Source: Sabellastarte sp. h YS-2021 (lineage: Eukaryota; Annelida; Polychaeta; Sabellida; Sabellidae). From it: a stretch of DNA of 64,000 nucleotides. Below are positions 12,201 to 24,200 of this stretch, piece after piece. The DNA lies in contig OZ024929.1 of assembly GCA_964017235.1 (NCBI GenBank), positions 112,825,793 through 112,889,792 of the forward strand, in the 5' to 3' direction. The notes under the pieces were generated by a model. That model saw only the letters and a list, made by a program, of their open reading frames with translations, had not been told where the DNA came from and searched no databases. How positions within the stretch are numbered: position 1 is the first letter of the stretch; each line of letters starts with the position of its first letter. The position numbers and the translations under genes are program-made.

Positions 12201-15200
12201 CTCGAGTACTTGTTCACAGCCCTATAGAAAACGTTGGACTTCTGTCACAGATTTGGGCTTAGGCCAATCCTTCACACAAGATATCTTGCCTGGATCAACG
12301 GCAATCCCGTTACTGGATATCAGATGCCCAAGATACTTAATCTCTCTTTGAAAAAAATGACATTTTGATGGACTGAGTTTCAATCCCGCTTCTTTAAGTT
12401 TCTCAAAAATGGCAGTCAGACGCTCCAGATGCTCTTCATAAGTCCTGCTGAAGATTATTACATCATCTAAGTACAGCAAACAGAATTTCAGGTGTAAATC
12501 TCCCATGCAATCCTCCAGGAGCCTCTGGAAAGTAGCAGGCGCATTGGTTAACCCAAAAGGCATGCGCTCACATTCCCAAAAGCCAAGGGGACTGATGGTG
12601 AAAGCAGTTTTACACTTGTCCTCTTCAGCTAATGGTACCTGCCAATACCCGGATTTCAAGTCTAAGGCACTGAACCGCTCCAGACAAGGCATCCAGAGTA
12701 GAATCAATCCGTGGAAGACTGTAATGGTCAGGAATAGTCTTGGCATTAATGGCTCACAGATCCAAACAGAAACGCAGAGCTCCTGACTAAAATATGGACA
12801 AAAATATAGGTCACTCATTGAAAACAACAATAAGTGATATGCAACAAGCATTTCCACACTAAAATAAACTCAATACCCTCTTTAGAAAGTCAACCTTTGC
12901 AACCATGTTGCAATGACATTTCGATGGACTGAGTTTCAATCCCGCTGCTTTAAGTTTCTCAATACCGACATCAGACGCTCACATTAGCGCCCAACCAATT
13001 GACACATCACTGCATCAGACAAGCTGTATTCAATACATCAACAGTTCGCCGAAGAAAGTCTGTACTCAACACGTCACCAATTCACCAAGTAAAAACACCT
13101 GCAAGTGTTCCACCAAGCCCATCATGAAATTATGAAAATCAGAACGAAATCATTTGTCAACATGACCGCTTCATTCTATCACACTAAAATCCAATCACCA
13201 ACATTCACAGACTCAACTCCCAAACATGGCCGCTTCAGTTAAAATTCAAAACCTTTGTCCACAAAGATCTCGCGCCGCGACTATTTATATTCTACAAACT
13301 AGCCGTCAATAAACTAGCCGCAAATATGAAATATTGCGGTTGACAAATAAGTTATCGATCTCTCGAAGACATTAAAACTCGCTAACACATATTAAAAACA
13401 TTATGTCACATTTTTCTCCGACCACATTATCAAATGATATGCACTACAATTAATTATTTTAGTGTATTTTGTTGCATTTGTTTCAAAGTTTTATATTTTA
13501 ATAAATTGTCTACTGCTACCCTGCATAAGTTGGCTGCAGGCATAAGTTGGCCGCGGCTCATCTACAGGCTCCAAAAAGACAAATAGGTTATTGTACAGTG
13601 TATACCAATGAAAACTGTTGCATATAATACGTTTAACAATAATACATGATTTCAGAGTGTAGTAGGCCACTCATATTAAAGCCCTGTGATGATGTGGTGA
13701 GCGTGGCCAACTTATGCCTGCGGCCAACTTATGAAGGGTAGCAGTATTATCGGCCATTTTACGGCAAAACGGAAATACCAATGAATGCCCATTTTGTAGA
13801 CTTATAGAAGCAGTTGTCCTTGACCTGATAGGCGGGTGTTTACTGGTAGAAAGCCACTAGCGCCGTATCAGTGCACAAACCTAAACTTTGCATAGGCCGA
13901 ATCTCAGAATATTTAATAATGTTTTAAACTCGTACATTTTTAAATACCCAATGAAGAAGTTCAAGTGACGACAGACATGAATTATGGTTAATCCTTGTAT
14001 TTTCGGCCTATTATATATGTATTTTGGCATAAAAATAGAGCAATAATTCAGGTTTTCATCAAATATTAAGACATCTACCAATGTTAAGCTACTGTAATTA
14101 ATTTATTTTAATCAAATGTGCATATAAAATTGTAAAACTTGCCATAAAATTTACCACTTGCTTGATGGGCTGATAAAACAGTAAACTATCATAAGTATCT
14201 TTGGCGAGACTCCGTGCACGCATCCCATGGTTGAGATTTCCTTCTTGTGACACCGAACAGTGTAATTCAATGGACCTTTCCGAGAACTACTCAAAGCTCC
14301 GCCCACTTATGAAATGGGTGATATATCAAAATCGAGAACTCATAGACTACTCCATATTTTACCCTACATTAATATTCATGATGAAAAATGAGGTCACAGA
14401 TTTCCTTGGTGTTTTCTAATAGATAGTATTTATATTAAAAAAAATTTAAGGCTGCTTGAAGATCAAATACTTTAAAGTCGCGGCCATAGCACCCAACTCA
14501 TTAAGATTCATGAGTAAATATGAAGGCATGCACAGATTTCCTTGGGGTTTTCCAAGCAGCCAACACATTAATTTTAATATTCATGAGTAAATATGAAGGC
14601 ATGCACAGATTTCCTTGGGGTTTTCCAAGCAGCCAACACATTAATTTTAATATTCATGAGTAAATATGAAGGCATGCACAGATTTCCTTGGGGTTTTCCA
14701 AGCAGCCAACACATTAATTTTAATATTCATGATGAAATATGAAGTCATGGATTTTTTTTTTTTTAGTTTTCTAACAGTATTTTTACGTATTTCCAAAATA
14801 GAACGGCTGCTTGCAGATAACATAATTCAGATTTGGGAAGTCGTATTTTGCACATATAAATTCGGGGATTAATTTTTTTTTGCGTATTCCGTGCACAGAG
14901 ATCCCCTATCTCAGTACATGTTTTCCGTGAGTGGAGTCACATTGAATTATATTATCGTCCCTTATAAATGAGTTCTTAGGGTTTTTTGTTTTTTTTCACA
15001 TTCGTAAAGGACATCTATTGCTTGTTCTTGTGTCAATTCATATTTTAATATGTGATTGTTCTACCTATTTCCAGTCTATTTAAAAAAATGTAGCCTTTTT
15101 TATCTGTGACTTTTGAAATGTTTGAAATGATCTTTTTGTGTCCCACAAAATCGTGTGTGTAACAAACAAAATTTCTATTTTAAGAATATGTAGCTTCTGT

Positions 15201-18200
15201 TAATATTTTTGCACAAACACATGCTTAAGTCTGACATTGAAACTTTTAGACTGAAATGTGGAATGGACCAGATTCTGGTTAATGAGGGATACAAAGTGAC
15301 TCCATGGCATCGTGGTTCTAATATTTGGTCTAAAGTCATGCCATCGGGCTAAAAACCAAAATCATGACAACTCAGTTAAATTATTAAGGGTATCTTTGCT
15401 GGATAATTGCGTAGAAAATATAAGAGGTCACCAGGGCTGGACATTAACATTTTCCCACTTGGCAAGTCAGTTTGCAGTCGGAGCAAGTGGATTTTGTGCG
15501 TCCCAAATAAAATTGGGAAGAATATTACTTTTTTTTCTTGTTTTAAATTTTTCTTAGTCTTATCTAAATGTATTTTTAAGCCAGATAAATGACTAGTATT
15601 TTTAAGGTTCCCTGTAAGACCACTGGGGACAATTGTGGCCCTAGTAACATGATGTATATGACTAGCAAGTAGCAACATGCCATTTAGAAAACCCTATTAA
15701 AATGTATTAATCTCAAGACATGCTTAATAATCTATGGAACAACAAAATACAGGCAAGTAGATTTTAGGTCAGGGTAAGTGAAATTTGAATGCCACTTGCC
15801 CTAGAGGCAAATGCTGAAAAAAGTTAACGTCAAGCCCTGGAGGTCACAGAATAAAGAGGGGTTTCCCAACAATATTTTCTGCTTAAAAATCAAATACTTT
15901 GATCAATTTCGAGGATGGACTGCACACCTCATAAATATTCATGTATGTATAGAAAATATTTGACAATTCCATGGGATTTATTAATATACTTCAAATTTCA
16001 AGATGGACTGTAGAACTAATTAATATTCATGAGGTCACGGTATTCCTCTCTTATTTTATATTTGTGCGAATCAATGGTATCATAATTAAATTTAACTTTG
16101 TATCGTTATGTCATATACCATGACTTTAGATGAAAACTTAAAACCATGATATGACAGGAGTTACATTGTTTATTACAAAATAAGGTTTTTGTCTCAGAGT
16201 TGTGCCAAGTTATGGAGGGGAGCAGTAGTTCTTATTAACCTTTGTAATAATTTATAGAACACATTTTCATCACTGTATCATATACAAATCATACCATATT
16301 CTCTGTATATTGAACTGTGAAATATTACCGTAAAGTCATGCCTAAGCAGTGTCTTTAAGTATGATTCTGTAAAGGACTATAGGGCCGGCTGGATTAGTAC
16401 CTGAGTTTTCAAACTATTTTAGCAGAATACCTTGACAACACTTTGCATCCAGTTTTTCAGTTGTCTGCCTATATAATTGTGGGGAGCTTAAAATATTAGA
16501 AAGAAGACTAAATCGGAAGAACTTATAATTAAACGTTTATCCCATAATTTTTTATTATTTAAGACTTGCCATGTTCCATGTTACTAGTGGATACACAGTT
16601 TGACTGTGTGGATATCAATATTGTATGTGAAAATATATCAGTATCATTCGATATCAGGGGTGTAATATTGCTTACTAAAGAGTCAGAATTTGGGGTTCCA
16701 AAAAGTTTTGTTCAAGCATATGCCCAACAGCTATCAGGAAATGAAGTTTATCAAAAGAAAACATCACAGTTCCGGTCAAAAGTGCATTAAAAAGTACTAA
16801 AATATGAGATAAAAAATATACAATTTCTTCAGATTTGGGGCTTATTTAAAATATTTACAGTGAAAGTTTAGTTATTTACAAAATGGGGATACCAATATAT
16901 GTCATTGCACATTGATATTGGCAACCCTGTCCCAAAACAATAAATATCACCAGTATCAATAAATGATTTACCCAGTAGGATGTACTTATTGTATTCAAAT
17001 GCATCTTGGGGACCAAGGTGGTGCAGTGGTAACACACTCACCTCCGTCCTCTGAGGTCAGCGGTCCAAACCCCAGACCTTGTGTGTGAAAGTTGGTAACT
17101 GCTTACCGATGGTCCGCAGTTTACAGTACAGAACGTTGACCAACTGTATGTACTGGTTTCCTCTGCCCACAAAACTATACGTCATTATATGACCTGTTCA
17201 GTGTTGAAAACAACGTAAAGCCCCAAATGAATAAATCAAATGCATCTTTTGTTCAGTCCCGAAATTGTAACAATTTTGCATTGGTGGGATACTGAAATGA
17301 AAAATATGCAGCCAACCCATCCCTAAGCTATAGAGTGCCCAGCTACCCAAGTTTGTCACCTGCCTTACAAACTGTCAAAGACAAGCAATATTAATATTGA
17401 TACAAATGGAATAAGTTAATGTAGTAACAGTATGTGTGCTCTACAAGCAAATTAATTGTAAATCGGTTTTGATTATTGTCATAAACAAATTGTAAACAGG
17501 TTAAATATTGTCATAAAATGCAAGTGATGAAATTGTGTACTTGTTTCCACCTATCAACCTGTCATGCATGGGCCTTCAAAGATATGGTTACCTTGGCTCT
17601 GCTGACTTGTAGAGCCGTGGCATGACCCCATATATAACTGGAAATTTGTGTAATAGGCTTTAATATTCATTATAGATTGGTTAATGATAAAAGTCATTTT
17701 AAATTACAGACTTAATTTCCATGACAGAACTCCGACATTCTTGTTAAAAAGTCTGTTGTTCAATGTAAAATGACATAAAATATGACTTTTAAATTAAATA
17801 ATAGCATTAAATAAATATTGTTATCTTGTTATTGTTACGACTACATGCAACCTCCAAGCTGCTCAGTTCTTGGTAAGTTTCTTAACTTAAGTGTAAATTC
17901 TAAATGAATTCATGTTTAAACTAATTTTTAAATCTGAACAATTTTACATTTAAAGATAGTATTTAAAACGGTGATTGAATTAAATGTTTGTTTGGCATTA
18001 TGAATAATTGAATATGTATATATATTTTTCATAATTTAGGAATCTGATGATGGACTGTATATTTGTATGCAAAGATTTCTTGGGTTTGGGAAGGCATATG
18101 TTGAAAAGTACTACCAGAAAACAGGAAATTCAGTCTTCTTACATCTGAAACGAATAAAAAAAGAGGTAATAAACCACTGAAGTCAAGCATTGTTGATTTT

Positions 18201-21200
18201 CACTTTCTAACAAAAGGTGTTGCAGTTCATCTTGTCACTTTAGAGCTGTAGTACAGCTGATAGTTAACACATACAGCTATTGCTACGACCTTTTTAAATA
18301 TTCATTACATTGTCTTTTTCTTAATTTGTGAAAGTGATAGTATTTCAACCTAAAGCTTTTGATAATAACTCTGTGTGTAATTTTTTTGTGTACAGGTTAT
18401 TATTTATCAAGAAATAAGATTAACAAAATACAAATGTATAAATACTATAAATATAATATTATTAATATATTCACATTTCACAAATTTTTTATCATCTTGA
18501 TTACGTTTTTGATAACATAAAGCCATATCATGTTAATTCATTATTTGTTGTAAAATCTCTGGCGGATGATTTGTGAGTTTGAATGAGTGAGGTGTTATTC
18601 ATCAGTTCCTGACTTTTTATGTTAGCTGACATTATGTCGTCACTCTGCGGCGTTGGCGTCCGCGTGAACAACTTCTCCAAAACTACAAGGCCTAGAGACA
18701 TGCTGTTTTTTTTAAAAGATACCTTATCTATCGAGGATGAAAAATTGTTCAAGGCATGCAAATCTGTCTGTTCGTCTGTTTGCTAGAGCCATTACAAGGG
18801 AGGTACCCCCACCAAAAGTGTGAAAATTCCAACACTTTATCACAATTTTCTCAGTGACTATTACAGGGATTTCTCTCATATCTTGCATATATGTACTAGA
18901 CCACAAGTAGATTCCCTTGTGTGAGTGTCAGACCTGGATCTTTCTTAATTATTTTTTTATGAATTTTTAAAATAATTTTTAATGCATTAAATTTAATGAA
19001 ATTATGCACTAAGTCAATTATAACTTGAAAAGTATTGCATTTAGAACATTTTGTTTAAATATATGTTATTCAGCTACTTTTTCCATAGCTACAACATGGT
19101 GAGTAACTTGGGTGTCTATCTCAATAGCTAAGTAAGTAATAGCTACTTTTGGACTTTTCAGTAACTTCCATCATGAGTAAAATCACTTGTAACTTGAAAA
19201 CTATTGCAATTAGAGAATTTTGTGTAAATATGTTATTCAGCTACTTTTGGGTCAGCTGTAACATAGTAAAATTCCAGACCTGCAGCTCATGGCATAGCTG
19301 AGCAATAGCTACTTTCAGGTTCTCACTGTTGAGTAAATCATTGTATCCACTGGATAGGCGCAGTGTGGAGAGAGATTTCACCATTACTGCTCTAACGAAA
19401 AAAATATTATAGCTAGCCTTCTCAAATTTGCAGGATATACTAATAACCATAAAATGTTGCCTGGGAATATTTTTGGCCTCATTTTGAAAAACAAGATGGC
19501 CACCAGGGACGTTTATTCGACTTAAAGCAAGGACTTTTGATGGCCCCCTAGAGCAAAGGGTATCATAGGTATAGATCTCAAATTGGCGGGATATGTTCGT
19601 TATTAAAAAATCTTGACTGGGAATATTTTTGGACTCATTTTGAAAAACAAGATGGCTGCCACGGGTGTTTCTTTGTCAGTCATGAAAAGTGCTTATAACT
19701 CGCTTATTATTGGTCCTAGAGGTTTGGGATGGTAAAACCAACCTGTAGGAAATCATGGGCTTGGAATCTTTTGGTGTGGTCGGATTTGACCTTGGACCCC
19801 TCCTTCAAGCTCATACGAGAATAGCCAAAATTAAAAGTGCTTATCACTCGCTTATTAAGCGTCCCGCAAGGGACGCTTGTTTGTGTATGGGAGAGCCTCA
19901 GGCTCTGGCGGCTCCGCATTTTGTTTTCCTTATAACTCTGTAACCGTTAGGCGGATTCTTTTCAAATTTGGCAGGTTTAGGCAGTAGCCTTGGGGAATTA
20001 TTTTGAATATGCTGCAGTGACATTTCAACCAATCAGAGAGGTCACATGACCAAAAATGTCTTTTTTTCGATGGGGAAGCTTGTCCGGATGATAACTTGAA
20101 AGGAATTTTATCAATTCACCTGAAACTTGGCAAATACATTCATTCTATTAAAATCTGGAAATCATTAGATTTTGGCATTGATTGGTCAAGAAATGGCCGA
20201 GTAATTAATGATTAATTAATCATTACGAATTTTCCAAATAAGGAAAACACAAAAATGCTTATATCTCGAAAACCGTGCTAGATAGAGCGATTTCGACGAA
20301 ATTTTTGACCCACAGGGTATCTCTGCGGAGTAGTTTTCCCAATTTTCAAAAAAATTTTGTCTCGCCCAAAATGGCGGCCATTTTGAATTTTCGAAATTTT
20401 CGCAAAAATTGCAAAACACAAAAATTCTTATATCTCAAAAACCGTGCTAGATAGAGCAATTTCGATAAAATTTTTTAACCGCAGGATATCTCTGCGGAGT
20501 ACTTTTCCCAATTTTCAAAAAATTTTTGTCTCGCCAAAAATGGCGGCCATTTTGAATTTTCGAAATTTTCGCAAAAATTGCAAAACACAAAAATGCTTAT
20601 ATCTCGAAAACCGTGCTAGATAGAGCGATTTCGACGAAATTTTTGACCCGCAGGGTATCTCTGCAGAGTAGTTATCCCAATTTTGAAAAAAATTTTGTCT
20701 CGCCAAAAATAGCGGCCATTTTGAATTTTCGAATTTTTCGCAAAAAATTGCAAAACATAAAAATGCTTATATCTCGAAAACCCTGCTAGATAGAGCGATT
20801 TCGACGAAATTTTTGACCCACAGGGTATATCTGCAGAGTAGCCATGCCAATTTTCAAAAAAATTTTGTCTCGCCAAAAATGGCGGCCATTTTGAATTTTC
20901 GAATTTTTCGCAAAAATTGCAAAACATAAAAATGCTTATATCTCAAAAACCGTGCTAGATAGAGCGATTTCGACGAAATTTTTGACCCACAGGGTATCTC
21001 TGCAGAGTAGCCATGCCAATTTTCAAAAAAATTTTGTCTTGCCAAAAATGGCGGCCATTTTGAATTTTCGAATTTTTGCGCAAAAATTGCAAAACACAAA
21101 AATGCTAATATTTCGAAAACCGTGCTACATAGAGCGATTTCGACAAAATTTTTGATCTTCAGGGTATCTCTGCAGAGCAGCTATCCCAAAGAGCTTTCAC

Positions 21201-24200
21201 TTGGTGAAGTTTCAGACCCATAGCTAATTGCTCACCTACTCAAAAAGAGTAAATGCGAATTACCTCTAAAAGTATTGCAGATGGCCAATTTTTCTCAAAT
21301 AACTCATTCACCTACTTTTGGAAGAGCTTTCACATGGTGAAGTTTCAGACCCATAGCCAATTACTCACCTACTCAAAATGAGTAAATGCGAATTATCTCT
21401 AAAAGTATTGCAGATAGCCAATTTTTCTCAAATAACTCATTCACCTACTTTTGGGAGAGCTTTCACATGGTGAAGTTTCAGACCCATAGCTAATTACTCA
21501 CCTACTCAAAATGAGTAAATGCTAATTATCTGTAAAAGTATTGCGGATACACAATTTTTCTCAAATAACTCGTTCATCTACTTGTGGGAGAGCTTTCACA
21601 TGGTGAAGTTTCAGACCCATAACTAATTACTCACCTACTCAAAATGAGTAAATGCGAATTATCTCTAAAAGTATTGCAGATAGCCAATTTTTGTCAAATT
21701 AATCATTCACCTACTTTTGGGAGAGCTTTCACTTGGTGAAGTTTCAGACCCATAGCTAATTACTCACCTACTCAAAATGAGTAAATGCGAATTATCTCTA
21801 AAAGTATTGCAGATAGCCAATTTTTCTCAAATAACTCATTCACCTACTTTTGGGAGAGCTTTCACTTGGTGAAGTTTCAGACCCATAGCTAATTACTTGT
21901 CTACTCAAAATGAGTAAATGCGAATTATCTCTAAAAGTATTGCAGATAGCCAATTTTTCTCAAATAACTCATTCACCTACTTTTGGGAGAGCTTTCACTT
22001 GGTGAAGTTTCAGACCCATAGCTAATTACTCGTCTACTCAAAATGAGTAAATGCGAATTATCTCTAAAAGTATTGCAGATAGCCAATTTTTCTCAAATAA
22101 CTCATTCACCTACTTTTGGGAGAGTTTTCACGTGGTGAAGTTTCAGACCCATAGCTAATTACTCACCTACTCAAAATGAGTAAATGCGAATTATCTCTAA
22201 AAGTATTGCAGATAGCCAATTTTTCTCAAATAACTCATTCACCTACTTTTGGCAGAGCTTTCACTTGGTGAAGTTTCAGACCCATAGCTAATTATTCACC
22301 TACTCAAAATGAGTAAATGTGAATTATCTCTAAAAGTATTGCAGATAGCCAATTTTTCTCAAATAACTCATTCACCTACTTTTGGGAGAGCTTTCACTCT
22401 GTGAAGTTTCAGACCCATAGCTATTTATTCACCTACTCAAAATGAGTAAATGCTAATTATCTGTAAAAGTATTGCGGATACCCAATTTTTATCAAATACT
22501 CATTCATCTACTTGTGGGAGAGCTTTCACATGGTGAAGTTTCAGACCCATAGCTAATTACTCACCTACTCAAAATGAGTAAATGCGAATTATCTCTAAAA
22601 GTATTGCAGATAGCCAATTTTTCTCAAATAACTCATTCACCTACTTTTGGGAGAGCTTTCACTTGGTGAAGTTTCAGACCCATAGATAATTATTCACCTA
22701 CTCAAAATGAGTAAATGTGAATTATCTCTTAATAGTATTGCAGATAGCCAATTTTTCTCAAATAACTCATTCACCTACTTTTGGAAGACCTTTCACACAC
22801 GAAAATGAAAAATTGTGAATATCTCGGAAAAGCTATTTCTTCTGCTTTAATGCTCGGCGGGAGATACACACCACGGCAGTGGTCTTGACAAAAATTTTTG
22901 TCTCCCCAAAAATGGTGGCCATTTTGAATTTTCAAAGTTTTTGCAAAACACAAAAATGCTTATATCTCGAAAACCGTGCTATATGGAGCGAACTCAACAA
23001 AATTTTGGACCTGCTGGGTATCTCTGCAGAGTAGCCATGCCAATTTTCAAAATATTTTTGTCTCGCCAAATATAGCGGACATTTTTAATTTTTTTATTTT
23101 TTGCAAAACACGAAAATGCTTCTATCTTGAAAACCGTGCTAGATAGAGCAGACTGCGCTGACTTTGGTTGCCACAACAGTATAAGGCTAGAAACGAAGCA
23201 TTTTCTTAATACTTTAGCACTCACCTTTATATCCTTTTCGGGACGCTTTGTTTTTGCTATGCAAAAACATTATCTTTTTTTTTGCGAGCGATCCTCTAGT
23301 TAATTATTGGTCCTAGAGGTTTGGGATGGCAAACCAACCTATAGGAAATCATGGGCTGGGAATCTATTGGTGTGGTCAGATTTGACCTTGGACCCCTCCT
23401 TCAAGGTCAAACGAGGATAGCCAAACTTAAAAGTGCTTATAACTCGGTTATTATTGGTCCTAGAGGTTTGGGATGATAAACCAACCTATAGGAAATCATG
23501 GGCTAGGAATTTTTTGATGTGATCAGATTTGACCTTTGGCCCCTCTTTCAAGGTCAAATGAGGATAGCCAAAATTAACAGTGCTTATATCTCGCTTATTT
23601 GTGTTCCTAGAGGTTTGCAGTGTCACACCAACCTATAGGAATCATGGGCTAAGAATCTTTTGATTGGTCAGATTTCACCTTGGGCCTCTCCAAGGTGAAG
23701 CGATGTTTTAATGGCTTTGGTGAGTTTTCTTTCTGGTGGATACAATTTGCATCGGTTCTCCGATGCTATAGGTCTAGTTTCATTATGTTATTCACCTATT
23801 TTGGGGTCAGCTATACATAGTAAAATTATTACTATTGCATTTGCAATATTTTCTTAACACCTTAACACCTTAACAGTTACACTCTTACTTTCCTTCTGAC
23901 CACCATTTCCAGGGCACAACTTTTGTGTCCTTTTCTTCTGTCACTTCTACTCTGAAACTCAAAACACACAGCCAGCTGACACAGAGCCCGTTCACAGGTA
24001 CTGATTGCTTGTTATCTCCTGCCAGCGGTCAAAGGCTGTAGTCGGAAGATTAAAAAAATGCCTTCCATAGGTGCGTCCGCCCGTCTGTGCATCTGTTCTT
24101 CACGTTTTTTACATGAACCTTAAAATTTCATTAATTAATAATTTATAAAGATATCTTTACCAAATTTGCAGGGAATGTTTATGGCTATAAAAACATATCT

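Larger units (their letters stand above)
8330..13395 (-). mobile_element. degraded Ty3/gypsy LTR retrotransposon, rearranged
   Basis: Minus-strand pol remains at 9290-12786. Long direct repeats lie outside: 8462 to about 8870 matches 12968 to about 13355 (shared GACACATCACTGCATCAGAC, CACAAAGATCTCGCGCC). These are probably LTR parts. A minus-strand AATAAA lies in the left one at about 8424. The right flank is scrambled: 12786-12909 repeats 9156-9275, then 12910-12962 repeats an RT stretch (12353-12407), then LTR-like sequence follows. No gag or protease is recognisable. Exact LTR ends were not found. Confidence 0.7.
5722..13862. mobile_element. ~300-bp MITE split apart by later insertions
   Basis: The left end CTTTCTACCAGTAAACGCCC (from 5730) and right end GGGTGTTTACTGGTAGAAAG (to 13856) are inverted repeats. 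An almost uninterrupted relative sits at 52212-52512. Aligning the two by eye, the left part survives at 5722 to about 5800 and the right part at about 13415-13862. Everything between (a hairpin/tandem element, a gypsy relic, a small MITE) entered later. Confidence 0.6.
19857..23300 (+). mobile_element. hairpin/tandem element (family C), copy 1, nested in family B
   Basis: It starts with AAGCGTCCC, a 4-nt loop and GGGACGCTT (hairpin), followed by a TCCGCATTTTG spacer. Two successive arrays follow: about 169-bp units (20250-21190) and about 133-bp units (21191-22790). The right flank repeats CGGGACGCTTTG (23240-23251) and ends GCGAGCGATCCTCTAGTT. It interrupts family B between CTTATTA and ATTATTGG. 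No transposase. It is nearly identical to the flanks and units of the 58072-63269 copy. Confidence 0.8.
19344..23779 (+). mobile_element. hairpin/tandem element (family B), copy 1, split by a second element
   Basis: The left part (19344-19856) and right part (23301-23779) are homologous to the intact family B element at 55627-57904. They share CTAGAGGTTTGGGATG, AAATCATGGGCT and TTTGACCTTGGACCCC, and the terminus ATACAATTTG..TCGGTTCTCC then GGTCTAGTTT. The head hairpin is degraded (TATCCACTGGATAGG). Between the parts lies a 3.4-kb family C element. Confidence 0.75.

Noticed and set aside
16566..16790. Possible additional USP5 exon in intron 1
   Set aside because: No similarity to the USP5 family, and exons 1 and 2 already join without a gap in phase 0.
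18528..18906. Exon candidate in intron 2
   Set aside because: Short frames with no family similarity; exon 2 joins exon 3 directly in frame.
20216..21155. Several overlapping minus-strand frames with KWPPF.ARQNFF-type repeats, also at 58430-59306
   Set aside because: These are translations of the 169-bp tandem unit; frame continuity comes from the repeat and there is no start or codon evidence.
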